DNA from: Tetracentron sinense
Lineage: Eukaryota; Streptophyta; Magnoliopsida; Trochodendrales; Trochodendraceae
Length of the DNA stretch: 64,000 nt
Assembly (NCBI GenBank): GCA_015143295.1
Contig: CM026564.1
Coordinates: forward strand, 16,170,416-16,234,415
Direction: 5' to 3'
Of the stretch, positions 45,268 to 57,152 are shown one piece after another. The position numbers were made by a program, and so were the translations under genes. The notes below the pieces were generated by a model. That model saw nothing but the letters and a program-made list of their open reading frames with translations. It did not search any database and was not told where the DNA came from. Within the stretch, counting starts at the first letter, position 1, and each line of letters begins with the position of its first letter.

Positions 45268-45387
45268 ATGTCGGCAGGTTCTGAGGGAGCTGCTGCTCCT
45301 TTTGATGTTTGTGCTCCTGGTCCATGGGTGGAGGAGGAGTACGTCGAGGAACCTTTGGAGGAACCTCCTGTAGAGGGTTATCAGTAG
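45268..45387 (+). CDS. LTR-borne conserved short frame, B copy (intact)
   Basis: ATG 45268 opens 39 codons to TAG 45385-45387. The core PFDVCAPGPWVEEEY is identical in protein to A and D. Differences from A are Pro CCA/CCT, GAG/GAA, Pro CCC/CCT and one Ser-to-Pro. The 3' LTR of B has lost it through a deletion of about 90 bases, near 52795. Confidence 0.5.
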   Translation: MSAGSEGAAAPFDVCAPGPWVEEEYVEEPLEEPPVEGYQ

Positions 45388-45683
45388 GTGGTGTTAGATT
45401 CTAAGTTGATTAGCTGTGGGTGAGCATGAGTGATTATATCCATGTATTTTGGCGGGCATGTCCGCACTTTCTTTGTTTTGTTTTCTTTTGTATTAAAATT
45501 GGACCATGCATATGTACTTAGAGGTTTGTTAGACTTCCGCTGTGTTTTATAGTTATGCTTCCGCTGTTATCCTCTATTGTATATGTTCTGTGGGCTTTAC
45601 AGGTTGGTTCGTCAAGCAAGTCATGGTAAAGTCGTCCAAGATTCACTCTAACTCCTAGGGTGGGTTTTGGGTCGCGATAGAAG

Positions 45684-45695
45684 TGGTATCAGAGC
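45684..45695 (+). other. primer-binding site of B
   Basis: TGGTATCAGAGC, initiator tRNA-Met type, 4 bases after the LTR. Confidence 0.93.
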
Positions 45696-46039
45696 TTAGG
45701 CTTTAGGTCTCTAGGGTCACTTAGAACCTTATACCACGGCTTGACAAGAGCATATGTTAGGAAACAAGTTAGGATGGAAGTAAGTCGGGAGCGAGTCTGG
45801 TTCCAAGTGTAAGACTAAACTTTAGTCTTAGTCTAAAATGATTGCTTTAACCAAGTACGGGTCCTAGGTACCCTAGAACACTAAAGTATATGTATAACGT
45901 GATGAATACTCTGATGACTTGATGTGATGTATACTAGTACTATAAAATTTATACAAGTTGAATTATTGTTAAATGGCACCGAGATAAATTGTGGTTTCAA
46001 GAAGACTCATGTAGTGTTATTATTCTCAGGACTTTAGTC
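45696..46039 (+). other. B untranslated leader
   Basis: About 340 bases, nearly identical to the leader of A, no gene. It ends in TATTCTCAG|GACTTTAGTC just before the gag ATG. Confidence 0.6.
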
Positions 46040-47286
46040 ATGAGACGGAACACACGGGGTCGTGGGCCACATACCAGAGCTTCCTCTTCTTCACGGGATG
46101 AGGATGAGCAGCCGGACCTCTCTCAGGTCTTAGGCTCTATTGCTAAGACACTCGCCGTCCTGGCGGCTCGGCAAACTATACCGGCATCAGCGGCACCTAC
46201 TCCACCGCCTGAAGCTCCAGTACATCGTATAGCTGGAGTTGAGGCATTCCGGAGATTGAGGCCTCCATCCTTCCACGGCAGTGTGGACCCTCTTGCTGCG
46301 GACGCTTGGATCCTCCAGGTTGAGAAGATATTTGCGGTGCTCTCTCCTACAGAGGAAGAGAAAGTAGCATGGGCAGTTTTCATGCTAGAAGGCGAAGCCC
46401 ACCATTGGTGGTTGTCCGCATTGAGGACACGAGATTTGACCATGCAGGGTCAACCTTGGACTTGGGATGAGTTCAAGGACGCTTTTTACAAGAAGTATTT
46501 CCCGGTTGGAGCACGGGAAAAGAAAGAGAGAGAATTCATCAACCTTGAGCAAGGTTCGATGTCTGTGGCCGCTTATGAGGCCAAGTTCTCGGAACTATCA
46601 TGCTTCGCGACACATGATTGCCACTGAGGCAATGAAGGCGAGGAGGTTTGAGCAAGGGCTCAAGGATGTCATCATGGAGAAAGTGTCGGTCTTCAGGCAC
46701 GCCACTTACGCCGAAATAGTGGATAAAGCCCTGTTGGTTGAGACCAATTTAGAGTCCGTGTCCAAGAAGAGAGAATTGGCGAGAGGCCAATCTAGTGGTT
46801 CGGTACCTTTAGAGAGGCGGGCCCGGACTGGTCCTTATCAGTATACATGGCCAGCACCACAGATGAGGCCGACTTAGGCGCCTCTAGCACCCCGGCAATA
46901 CATGCCACAGGCACCTCGACCTCAGGCTCTTCCGGCCCTACGGCCAGTTGCCCCTCAGGCAGCGAGGTATACACCACCTTCGGTCCCTCCGGCCAACACA
47001 TATGAGGTCTGCACTTCATGCGGCAAAAGGCATCCGACAGGAGATTGCCGAAGAGCATCTGGTGGATGTTATCATTGCGGTCGCCAGGGCCACATGATCA
47101 GGGATTGCCCTAGCCGGCATTCACCAGGCCAGTCTCAGGGTAGCAGGCCCCCAGCACGCCCAGCAAGTTCATACCAGGCGTCATCTCAGACTACCCGGTC
47201 TACACCTCAGTCTCGCCAGGCAAACCAGGGGCGAGTTTTTGCCTTGACAGAGGGTGATGCACTTGCATCTGATGATGTGGTGCAAG
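46040..47286 (+). pseudogene. gag: gag of B, one frameshift and one stop
   Basis: Starts MRRNTRGRGPHTRASSSS at 46040; ATG 45989 lies in the leader and is not shared with A. Capsid blocks PPSFHGSVDPLAADAWILQV, FMLEGEAHHWWLSALRTRDL and FYKKYFPVGAREKKEREF are intact. A two-base loss near 46610 (in FATHMIATEAMKA) shifts the frame, and TAG 46875-46877 interrupts it again. Two knuckles follow: CTSCGKRHPTGDC and CYHCGRQGHMIRDC. Exon 1 ends at DDVVQ plus one base, at the intron donor. Without splicing the frame continues 37 codons into the intron. Confidence 0.92.
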
Positions 47287-47432
47287 GTACGCAGTTAGAG
47301 TTAATTTCTTTATTCGTGATTATTATGTTATGCCCTATTCTCGGTGTACGTACTTGGCATGTTCTATATGTATATATACCTACATGTATACGCTGTTGAT
47401 GCATGGATTAACTCCGCTAGTTAAAATTTCAG
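47287..47432 (+). other. putative intron at gag/protease junction of B (146 bp)
   Basis: CAAG|GTACGCAG to AAAATTTCAG|GAACC. Length 146 = 2 mod 3, whereas A is 148 = 1 mod 3. The pol frame is shifted accordingly in each, so only removal joins both correctly. Confidence 0.78.
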
Positions 47433-50400
47433 GAACCCTACTAGTCAATGAGTATTTGGCTCGAGTATTGATTGATACCGGGTCTACTCATTCATTTGTC
47501 TCGCCGAGTTTTTCAGAAGGCTTTTCTGTGGAGCCTAGTCAGCTAAAGCGGAGTTAGCCATTTCGACTCCTCTCGGCAAAACAGTATTGGCAGATAAAGT
47601 GTATAGAAATAGTGTGGCCCAAGTTGGAAGCCACGAGTTGGCGGTTGATCTCATCGTCCTGTGATTCCAAGACTTTGATGTTATATTAGGAATGGATTGG
47701 TTAGCAGCACATCATGGGCATGTAGCTTGCTTTGAGAAGATGGTACTCTTCAAGCCGGTAGAAGGAAAACCATTTCACTTTCGAGGGTTGAGAAGTAGAG
47801 ACATTGGCCGCTTTGCAGCGTTGAGCTTAGCTAACCCCGAGGCAAAGGACTCATCAACAATTCCAGTTGTGAGTGAATTCCTAGATGTGTTTCCAGAGTT
47901 GCCAGGATTACCTCAAAACAGGGAGATTGATTTTGTGATCGAGCTTGCACCAGGCACAGCTCCTATATTCAGGGCTCCGTATAGAATGGCCCCGATTGAA
48001 CTTAAGGAGCTGAAGACTCAGTTGGAGGAATTACAAGGCCTTGGTTTCATTCGACCAAGTGTCTCACCGTGGGATGCCCCGGTGTTGTTTGTTAAGAAGA
48101 AAGATGGCTCGATGCGAATGTGCGTCGATTACCGTCAATTGAACAAAGTCACTATAAAGAATAGGTATCCATTGCCTAGGATTGACGACTTGTTCGATCA
48201 ATTGAAGGGAGCGAGATTTTTCTCGAAGATAGATCTTCGATCGGGTTATCACCAGTTGAAGATTAAGGTGGAAGATGTTCCCAAAACTGCTTTCAGAACT
48301 CGATATGGGCACTATGAGTTCTTGGTGATGCCTTTTGGTCTCACGAACGTGCCGGCAGCCTTTATGGATTTGATGAACCGGGTGTTCCGACCATACCTAG
48401 ATCGGTGCGTGATTGTATTTGTTGATGACATTTTGGTCTATTCCCAGACACGGGAAGATCACACACGCGATCTACGCCTTGCTTTGGAAATGCTAAGAGA
48501 GCACAAGCTATATGCCAAACTTAGCAAGTGTGAGTTTTGGTTGGAAGAGGTGGCATTTTTAGGCCACGTTGTTTCCGCGGAAGGCATATCGGTAGATCCA
48601 AAGAAGATAGAAGCTGTTATGAGTTGGGCGAGACCCAAGAGTGTTACTGAAATACGCAGCTTTCTTGGGCTGGCAGGCTACTACAGGAGATTCGTAGAGG
48701 GATTCTCTAACCTTGCAGCGCCACTCACTTACCTGACAAGGAAGGACGCCAAGTTTGTATGGAGTGATAAGTGCGAGATCAGTTTCACGGAACTGAAGAA
48801 GAGGCTTACTACAGCCCCTGTCCTTACTGTGCCATCTGGACCTTATGGGTATGAGATGTATAGTGATGCCTCACACGTTGGACTTGGGTGTGTACTCATG
48901 CAGCACAAGAAAGTCATTGCCTATGCATCAAGGCAATTGAAGGAGCATGAGAAGAATTATCCCACGCACGACTTGGAGCTTGCGGCATTCGTGTTTGCAC
49001 TTAAGATTTGGCGTCATTACCTTTATGGGGTGGAGTTCTATGTGTTTACCGATCACAAGAGTCTCAAGTATCTCTTTTCCCAAAAGGAGCTGAATCTAAG
49101 GCAACGGCGTTGGATGGAAATTTTGAAAGACTATGATTGTACCATTCAATACCACCCGGGTAAAGCAAATGTAGTGGCTGATGCTTTGAGTAGAAGACCT
49201 CCGGGGTTATTAGCATGCATGTTAGTGCAGGAATGGAAGCTACTTGAAGACTTGGCAAATCTGGACATTAGTGTGAATGACTCTTTCCGTAGTCCTATCT
49301 TAGCAAATGTCACGGTTCAGCCATACATTATAGATTTGATCCAAGAATACCAAGCCACAGATGCTGAATTGTTGGCTTATCGGGATAAGGAAGTTACTAA
49401 GGGTAGTGAGGACTTCTCTCTCACTAGCCAAGGTGCTATCACATTCAAGGGAAGGCTGTGTGTCCCAGCCAATGCGGATCTTCGGAGGGAGATTATGGAT
49501 GAAGCCCACTGGGCAAAGTACACTGTACATCCGGGGGGTACAAAGATGTACCGGAACCTCAAGAGTCACTTTTGGTGGCGGAATATGAAGAGGGATGTTG
49601 CAGAATATGTGGCACGGTGCATAGTTTGCCAACAGGTGAAAGCAGAACATAGGCGACCAACCGGGCTATTGCATTCTCTTCCTATTCCCGAGTGGAAATG
49701 GGAGAACATATCCATGGATTTCATAGTTGGCTTGCCAAGAACGGCAAAGGGCTCAGATGCAATTTGGGTTGTAGTAGACCGTCTGACAAAGTCTGCGCAC
49801 TTCCTACCCTACCGAACTACTTTCAACTCTAGCCAGTTGGCCGCTCTATACATCAAGGAAGTGGTGAGGTTGCACAGAGTGCCCGTCAGTATTGTGTCGG
49901 ATCAGGATCCAAGATTCACATCACGATTCTGGGAAAGCTTTCAGGAAGCTATGGGTTCCCGACTTAATTTCAGCACTGCTTTTCATCCCCAGACGGATGG
50001 TCAAACTGAAAGGGTGAACCAAGTTATAGAAGACATGCTTCGAGCTTGTATGCTGGATTTTAAAGGCAGTTGGGAAGAGCACTTGCCTTTGGTAGAGTTC
50101 GCATATAATAACAGCTATCAGGCGAGCATCCAAATGGCACCATTCGAGGCCTTGTATGAGCGAAGTTGTCGGTCTCCTCTCTATTGGGATGAGGTAGGAG
50201 AAAGGAAAGTACTTGGGCCGGAGTTGATTGAGCAAACGGCAAGTGTAGTTAAGATCATCCGGGATCGATTGAAAGCCGCTCAAGATCGCCAGAAAAGTTA
50301 TGCGGACACGCGCCGTAGGGACTTGGAATTTCAAGTAGGGGATCAAGTCTTTGTGAAAGTATCTCCTAGCAAAGGGATTATGAGATTTGGCAGGAGAGGC

Positions 50401-50754
50401 AAGCTTAGTCCTCGGTATGTTGGGCCATTTGAGATTATCACGAGAGTTGGAGAAATTGCTTACCAGGTAGATCTTCCACCTCAGATGGCCGCAGTTCACA
50501 ACGTTTTCCACGTGTCTATGCTTCGGAAGTACATTGCGGACCCTTCGCATGTCATAGACTTGGAACCGTTGGAAATCCGGGAGGATCTCACTTTGGTTGA
50601 GAGGCCAGTTCAGATTTTGGATCGAAAGGATCAAGTGCTTCGTAACAAGACTATTCCATTGGTTCTCGTGCAATGGCTACATCATGCTAGAGAAGAAGCC
50701 ACGTGGGAGCGCGAAGCCGAAGTCAAAGCAAAGCATCCGGAATTGTTCGAATGA
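47433..50754 (+). pseudogene. pol: pol of B: protease damaged, RT-RH-INT-chromodomain open (1020 codons)
   Basis: Protease starts GTLLVNEYLARVLIDTGSTH. A one-base loss near 47547 and a TGA near 47661 (after LIVL) break it. From 47692 to TGA 50752-50754 the frame is open: RT about residues 115-290 with FVDD (48418-48429); RNase H about 385-500 ([38 protein letters not shown]); integrase zinc region about 605-650 ([16 protein letters not shown]) and core about 674-775 with D, D and E in [15 protein letters not shown] and QTERVNQ; chromodomain-like end from about 966. All catalytic residues are present. The usual chromovirus order and length support Tekay/Del. It may still provide active enzymes if translated. 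Confidence 0.94.
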
Positions 50755-50826
50755 AATTTTGTATGTGGCTTGTAGTTTTGATTGGTTTGTAATGTATGTA
50801 CCGTCCAATTTCGGGGACGAAATTCT

Positions 50827-50842
50827 TATAAGCGGGGGAGGA
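50827..50842 (+). other. polypurine tract of B
   Basis: TTATAAGCGGGGGAGGA directly before TGTAGC; one purine position is C. The pre-PPT motif TTTCGGGGACGAAATTCT precedes it. Confidence 0.8.
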
Positions 50843-51140
50843 TGTAGCACCCTGGACTTTTCGGCATGTATTAAAGCGTAAAGTCATGTTCTTGAATGGA
50901 AAGTTGGATTGCCATGGTTAAATCTATTGGAAACCCAAGTTTCTAAACCCCGCTTGCGTATCAATTAACCTTAGGGGCAAAATGGTAAATAAATAAAGTG
51001 GAACTTGGAAATTCTAAGACGCCAAGAATGTTCCTTTTCGAACAACGAATCAAACGCAAGTTTAATCGTCAAAATCCGACGAACGAGTCAAAAGTTATGA
51101 TCGAAACAAGAAAGAGGAAAAAAATGAAACTTTGCTGCAA

Positions 51141-51320
51141 GTTACGACCGATCGTACAGACCCTACGAGCGATCGTAGGTGAGTTACGATCGATCGTAGA
51201 ATCTCAGGGAATTAACAAAAGTCTCGGGTCGATATACGAATGATCGTGGAAAACTTACGATGGATCGTAGCATAACTTACGATCGATCGTAGACAGGTTA
51301 CGATCGATCGTAGATCGCGA
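51141..51320. repeat. TACGATCGATCGTA array, B 3' LTR
   Basis: About eight copies, one fewer than in the 5' LTR. Confidence 0.85.
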
Positions 51321-52084
51321 ATCCAGAATTTTTAATCGGATCCTTAGGGTTTTCTTCCCTACCTATTTAAGTGAACCGAGCCTTTAGGGCTTCCATTCAC
51401 AATACTTAGAAGGTTTTGAGAGATAGAGAGAGAAGAGAAGAGGATCCTAACCTAGGGTTGTTCTTGAAGGGGAAATCAAAGGGTTTCAATACCCTAGATC
51501 ACCACAAGCCTAGATCCCTCAAGCTCACGACTCAAGCACTCGAGGGACACTTTCTCCAAGCTCGGTAGCGCCACATGCGCGTTTTGCAAGGGTCTTCTTC
51601 CCTTATTCAGGTCGGTACCTTTTGCTACCCTCCTAGTTATGGTTTCCACTCTTTCTTCCTTGTTCTTTAGTTTGCTTAAACTATAACTATGCTATATGTT
51701 GGAATGGATGAATGGAGATGATGTTTGGCAACGGATGCCGTGTGAAATGTGATGTGAATGAATGAAATGGGAATGGCATTGTATTAATAATAAACACACA
51801 TGTGTGCTATGAGCTTAACCCATTTAGAAAAATAAGATTTAGGTATTGCCATAATGTACACACCAAATGTTTGATGAAATGCCAATGTGAAGAAGATGAT
51901 TTACAAGTTAAGAAAAGCGTGATTTAAAGCATATGGAAATTTATAGGGTTATGATAGTGTAATTACTCGCTTTCTAGAATTGCATATTTGTAGATTTAAT
52001 TGTCTTGATATTAAATGTTGCCTTGAATGATTTTGAACCTATCATGTTGTCTTTAAATTCATGAGTTAATTGTACACGATCCCA

Positions 52085-52515
52085 CGAGCATGACAAGGCA
52101 TGACATGACAAGCATGAGCATTCTAAGAAGAAGGGTCTCCCTTCCCTCACAAGTAGTTTACTTTTCCAAGCAAGCATGACAAGACATGACATGACAAACA
52201 TAAGCATTCTAGGAAGAAGGGTCTCCCTTCCCTCACAAGTAGTTTACTTTTCCAAGCAAGCATGACAAGGCATGACATGACAAGCATGAGCATTCTAGGA
52301 AGAAGGGTTTCCCTTCCCTCACAAGTAGTTTACTTTTCCAAGCAAGCTTGACAAGACATGACATGACAAGCATGAGCATTCTAGGAAGAAGGGTCTCCCT
52401 TCACTCACAAGTAGTTTACTTTCCAAGCATGACAAGACATGGCATGACAAGCATAAGCATTTTAGGAAGAAGGGTCTCCCTTCCCTCACAAGTAGTTTAC
52501 TTTCCAAGCAAGCAT
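52085..52515 (+). repeat. tandem units of about 85 bp with hairpin, B 3' LTR
   Basis: Five units, collinear with those of the 5' LTR. Confidence 0.85.
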
Positions 52516-53140
52516 GACATGGCATGACACGCATGATATGACAAGATAAGACAAACATGACAAGTTTCAAGCACGGAAATTGTATCTCCAATCAAGTCAA
52601 GTGCACGGTGTTTTCAAGGGTGTTATCGGCTTTTCATGAAATGCAAGCATGAGTATAAATTGCCTTATTTCCTTGATTATGATATTGATGGTTCCTGCTT
52701 GTATATGTAAAATGCTTCCTGCTTCCTATATAGCTATGGTTTGCTATGACTATTGGTTAGTATTTAGTACCCACTGAGTATTCCATGCTCAGGAGTACGT
52801 CGAGGAACCTTTGGAGGAACCTCCCGTAGAGGGTTATCAGTAGGTGGTGTTAGATTCTGAGTTGATTAGCTGTGGGTGAGCATGAGTGATTATATCCATG
52901 TATTTTGGCGGGCATGTCCGCACTTTCTTTGTTTTGTTTTCTTTTGTATTAAACTTGGACCATGTATATATACTTAGAGGTTTGTTAGACTTCCGCTGTG
53001 TTTTATAGTTATGCTTCCGCTGTTATCCTCTATTGTATATGTTCTGTGGGCTTTACAGGTTGGTTCGTCAAGCAAGTCATGGTTAAGTCGTCAAAGATTC
53101 ACTCTAACTCCTAGGGTGGGTTTTGGGTCGCGACAGAGAT

Positions 53141-53565
53141 GCACTTGGATCGAATGATGTAGTGCAAGGTACGCGTTTAGAGTTTATTCATTTATTCACG
53201 ATCTTCTTATTATGCCTTATTCTTTGTGTACGTATATGGCATGTGATATATCTACATATCTATACATATGATGTTGATGCATGGATTGACTTAGTTAGTT
53301 ATAATTTTAGGAACTTTATTAGTGAATGAATGTTTGGCTCGTGTGTTGATTGACACCGGGTCTACTCATTCATTTGTCTCGCCGAGTTTTTCCCAAGGCG
53401 TTTCCACAGCCTAGTCAACTGAAACCGTAGCTATTCATTTCAACTCCTTTCGGCAAAACAGTCGTAGCAGATAGCATTTTCAGAAGCAATACAGTTCAAG
53501 TTGGAAGCCGCGAGTTGGTAGCAAATCTTATCGTCCTTGGATTCCAGGACTTCGATGTCATCTTG
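53141..53565 (+). pseudogene. pol: C: gag end, intron, protease start
   Basis: After the GAGAT duplication, gag resumes as ALGSNDVVQ, then a GT-AG intron (53169-53310), then protease GTLLVNECLARVLIDTGSTH with TAG at 53412-53414, a frame change, and [13 protein letters not shown], where element D inserts. Confidence 0.88.
53169..53310 (+). other. putative intron at gag/protease junction of C (142 bp)
   Basis: CAAG|GTACGCG to ATAATTTTAG|GAAC, 142 = 1 mod 3. The exon frames on the two sides (2 and 0) are joined only by removal. Confidence 0.75.
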
Positions 53566-53858
53566 TGTAGCGCCCCAAAACCCACCCTAGGAGTTAGAGT
53601 GAACTTTGGACAACTAATCATGACTTGCTTGACGACTAACCTGCAAAACCCACAGAGCATATACAAGAGAGGGCAAAACAGCGGAAACATACTCAAACAT
53701 GGTATAGCGGAAGTCTACCAAACCTCTATGTATATACATAATCAATCCAAGTTTATACGAAAAGAATCCAAAAGAAAGTGCGGACATGCCCACCAAAATA
53801 CATAAATCTGACTCTCATCTCACCCACAGCTAATCCACTCAGAATCTAACACCACCTA

Positions 53859-53975
53859 CTAATAACCCTCTACGGGAGGTTCCTCCAAAGGCTCCTCAAC
53901 GTACTCCTCTTCCACCCATGGACCAGGAGCACAAACATCAAATGGAGCAGCAGCTCCCTCAGAACCTGCCGACAT
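53859..53975 (-). CDS. LTR-borne conserved short frame, D 3' LTR copy
   Basis: 38 codons from ATG 53975 to TAG 53859-53861: core PFDVCAPGPWVEEEY and tail EEPLEEPPVEGY. It ends one residue earlier than A and B. The 5' LTR copy differs by a synonymous Pro codon. Confidence 0.5.
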   Translation of the reverse strand: MSAGSEGAAAPFDVCAPGPWVEEEYVEEPLEEPPVEGY

Positions 53976-55338
53976 AAGAAGTACGGCTGAGCATGGAATA
54001 CTCAGCGGGTACTAAGCACTAACCAACAGTCATAGCATACAGATAGCATATATAAAGCAGGAAACAATTCAAGCATATAAAGCAGGAATAATTCATATCA
54101 TGACAATAAAGTAAAGGAGTATATAATCATGCTTGAATTCATAAAAACCGATAAAACCCTTGAAAACACCGTGCACTTGATGACTTGACTGAAAATACCA
54201 TTTCCTTGCTTGAAAACTTGTCATGTTTGTCTTATCTTATCGTATCATGCGTGTCATGTGTGTCATGCCATGTCATGCTTGGAACAGTAAACTACTTGTG
54301 AGGGAAGGGAGACCCTTCTTCCTAAATGCTCATGTCATGTCCTTTCACTTGTGAGATGTCCTTGTGAGATGTACTTGCGAGGGAAGGGGAAACCTTCTTA
54401 TGATAATGCATGATTGACTTGTCCTTGCCAAGAGCGAGGTAAAACATATCGTAGGATATGTCCCACCTCTAACCATGTTCTTGAAAACCTCGATAAATCA
54501 TGTAATGCATGCCGTGCTCGTGAAAAACGTGTACATGCTTCCATTTAAATTTAAAGATGACATTTGGGTAATTTCACAACACATGTAGCATCAAAGATTG
54601 AGCAATGTAATATTCATATCCTTTAGGGAAAGCAAGAAACACACTATCATAGGCCCTAGTAATATTCAGAATTTATTAGGCATGCCTTTACAAATTTTCA
54701 GCTCACTTTATTCACCTTGGCATTTCATCAAACAGGGTGTGTTCATTATGGATTTACCCTACAACATGCTTTTCTAGATGGGTTTTACTCAAATCGTACA
54801 TGTATGTTCATTATTGGAACAATGCCCTTCCCCATTTGTTCATCACACACAACCATTGGCATCCAATCGCCCATTCCATCTCCATTCACCATTCACCATT
54901 TACCATTCTCCATTCACCATTCATCCATCTCATAGCACATGTATCAATGAAAGAAAAATCAAAAGAAATAGAGGGAGAAGAGGAACTATAACTAGGAGGG
55001 TAGTAAAAAGTACCGACCTTGAAGAAATGAGGAAGAAACCCCTTTCCAAAACGACTGTGTAGCTGCTGCCCTAGTTTGAGGAGATGCTCCTCACGAGTTT
55101 GTGCCTTGATCTTGAAGAAAAATGGGCTGGAGGTTGATCTAGGGTTTCAAAACCCTTTGATTTCTCTCCAAAATGGAAACCCTAGGTTGGAATCTCCTTC
55201 TCCCCTTTCTCCTATTCTCTCAAACTCTCTAAGTGTCGAATGAAGCCCTAAAGGCTCGGGTTAAACTCTTAAGGTAAGAGTGAACTGACCAAAAGACCGT
55301 AATACCCTTACTGGGATTTCTGCAATGACGCGAGGACC

Positions 55339-55831
55339 GTGAATAGTGCTGAACACATTGTGCTGTGAATAGTGCCAACTCGTGGTGCTGTGAATAGTGC
55401 AACTCGTGGTGCCGTGAATAGTGCAACTCGTGGTGCCGTGAATAGTGCAACTCGTGGTGCCGTGAATAGTGCAACTCGTGGTGCCGTGAATAGTGCAACT
55501 CGTGGTGCCGTGAATAGTGCAACTCGTGGTGCCGTGAATAGTGCCAACTCGTGGTGCCGTGAATAGTGCAACTCGTGGTGCTGTGAATAGTGCCAACTCG
55601 TGGTGCTGTGAATAGTGCAACTCGTGGTGCTGTGAATAGTGCAACTCGTGGTGCTGTGAATAGTGCAACTCGTGGTGCCATGAATAGTGCAACTCGTGGT
55701 GCTGTGAATAGTGCAACTCGTGGTGCTGTGAATAGTGCAACTCGTGGTTCCATGAATAGTGCCAACTCGTGGTGCCATGAATAGTGCAACTCGTGGTGCC
55801 ATGAATAGTGCAACTCGTGGTGAGCTGCACA
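55339..55831. repeat. 24-bp minisatellite, D 3' LTR
   Basis: About 20 copies of GTGAATAGTGCAACTCGTGG plus TGCC, TGCT or TTCC; some units have an extra C (25 bp). It occupies the slot that holds CGATCG palindromes in other LTRs. Because 24 is a multiple of 3 it creates long spurious frames on both strands. Confidence 0.95.
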
Positions 55832-56117
55832 ACGTGCCCGTGGTGAGTTGTACAACGGATGCACACAGTATACGTTATCAGAGTACGTTGTCTGTGCTAC
55901 GATTTCCTACAGGTACAGACTGTTTTGGCCATATCTTTTGACTCGTTCATCCGATTGTGACGATTCAACTTGCGTTGTGTTCGTACTTCGAAAAGGAACA
56001 TTTCTGACGTTTCAAAATTTCCAATTTCTTCCTTATTTATTAATTATACCTCTTAAAAAGGCAAAAATGACAACGAGAGTGTCATGTATTAACTGTGAAA
56101 AGGTCCGGGGTTCTACA

Positions 56118-56132
56118 TCCTCCCCCCCTTAT
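56118..56132 (-). other. polypurine tract of D
   Basis: On the minus strand AAG, eight G, AGGA directly before the 3' LTR. The pre-PPT motif TTTCGAGGACGAAATTCC lies beside it. Confidence 0.85.
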
Positions 56133-56495
56133 AGGAATTTCGTCCTCGAAATTAGGGCGTTATTAAATCAATCGAGGATACTTCCCCATGCTTAACCTTT
56201 CCTACTGAACGATATGATAATCCTCTATTAATCAATATCCTAGGCACTCACTTATCAGCGAGGCACCTAGTTTTCTCATAAAACTCAACATCATTCTAAA
56301 TAGCAGGGAAAACTTTCATAACATAAGGTAGCACAATTACATACAAGTGGCAACTGACTGCCCATGACAAAACACAAAATACATTCCCTTCTGCACACAA
56401 ATTTTTTTTTTCTTCTCCCTCTCACATCCTCATGCCATATCCTTTGGTGCCTGAGCATTCTATCCTGGAGTGGCAAAGGCTTGTCCCTGGTTAGC
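56133..56495 (-). other. D sequence between gag remnant and PPT
   Basis: In the minus sense the gag tail decays (ANQGQAFATPG, then stops) near 56440, followed by about 300 bases without a recognisable frame. Pol is completely absent. Confidence 0.6.
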
Positions 56496-57152
56496 CTAGT
56501 AAGGGGGCTGTGTGGACTGCTGGGGGCGTAATGCTTGTGTAGAGCCCAGCGGAGGTGACCGCCTAACCGTGGGCCTACTTCCCCGAGAATAAGGTGGCAT
56601 CTGACGGCTGGGACAATCCTCGATCAGGTGGCCCTGGCGACCGCAGTGGAAACATCCACCGGAGATTCTCCTACACTCTCTGGCCACATGCCTCCTCCCA
56701 CAACGGGTACATATCTCGTAAGAGTAGGTGGAGGGTGCATATCCTGTTGCCTGAGATACTGCGAGGCGGGGTGGCTGCACGGTAGCCGCGTGCAATGCCG
56801 GTGGAGCAACCGAAAGAGAAGCCTGTGGTGCAGTGGGAGGACTCCGTACCAACATATGTCTAGAGGACTGGTACTTAACCCATGCTTCTGCGACCAATGG
56901 GTCCATATCACCATAGAACACCGGAGGCCTCATCCTCCAAAGTGCCTCACTTCCTGCGGCATGATGTGTAGGGGTAGGTACAAGTACCGCCGTAGGAATG
57001 GGGGTAGTGGGCTGCCTAGTGGCAAGTATTGCTAGTGTTTCTGCTATGGATCCCAAGACCTGTGTGAGATCAGGCTGCTCATCCCTCAATGGAGGAGGAG
57101 ATACTCCACCCCTCCTAGTGTGGTATCCACGACCCTGATCGCCACGTCTCAT
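56496..57152 (-). pseudogene. gag: gag of D with capsid deleted, zinc knuckles kept
   Basis: 218 codons from ATG 57152 (MRRGDQGRGYHTRRGG) to TAG 56496. The N-terminus aligns with A and B through PPVFYGDMDPLVAEAW, then jumps to a linker (VKYQSSRH), so the capsid region of about 150 residues is lost in frame. The proline-rich linker and both knuckles remain: CTRCGRRHVARECRR and CFHCGRQGHLIEDC. A product could bind RNA but not assemble a particle by itself. Homology continues for a few residues beyond the stop. Confidence 0.85.

Larger units (their letters stand above)
43288..45679 (+). repeat. 5' LTR of B
   Basis: 2392 bp, TGTAGCACCCTGG to GGGTCGCGATA (the terminal C of CA is mutated to T, giving TA). 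It has the TACGATCGATCGTA array, a TATTTAAG box at 43829, leader, donor-like CAG|GTCGGTAC at 44075, five tandem CATGACAAG/GAAGGGTCTCCC units (44560-44985), acceptor-like GGCAG at 45277, and an intact short frame. Confidence 0.93.
43288..53135 (+). mobile_element. Ty3/gypsy chromovirus B, complete, best preserved
   Basis: 9848 bp with LTRs 43288-45679 and 50843-53135 and target duplication GAGAT (43283-43287, 53136-53140), inserted in gag of C. It has a primer site, gag, intron, pol and PPT. Most of pol is one 1020-codon frame. Gag and protease each carry defects, so it is probably not autonomous. Confidence 0.95.
50843..53135 (+). repeat. 3' LTR of B
   Basis: 2293 bp ending GGGTCGCGACA. Compared with the 5' LTR it lacks one palindrome unit and about 90 bases near 52795 (acceptor and short frame). 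Otherwise nearly identical. Confidence 0.93.
53566..56117 (-). repeat. 3' LTR of D
   Basis: 2552 bp. Element sense starts TGTAGAACCCCGG (at 56117) and ends GGGGCGCTACA (at 53566). Contains a 24-bp minisatellite, ATG-free leader, donor-like AAG|GTCGGTAC at 55017, hairpin units, acceptor-like GGCAG at 53966, and the intact short frame. Confidence 0.93.

Noticed and set aside
46902-47399. Gag readthrough or programmed frameshift as explanation of the gag/pol frame change
   Set aside because: The needed shift is +1 in A and C but +2 in B, and no shared slippery site is seen; intron removal explains all three.
55229-55866. Long overlapping frames in the D 3' LTR (up to 211 codons, several frames)
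   Set aside because: They are produced by the 24-bp minisatellite, whose unit is a multiple of three and lacks stops in several frames; the peptides are pure repeats.
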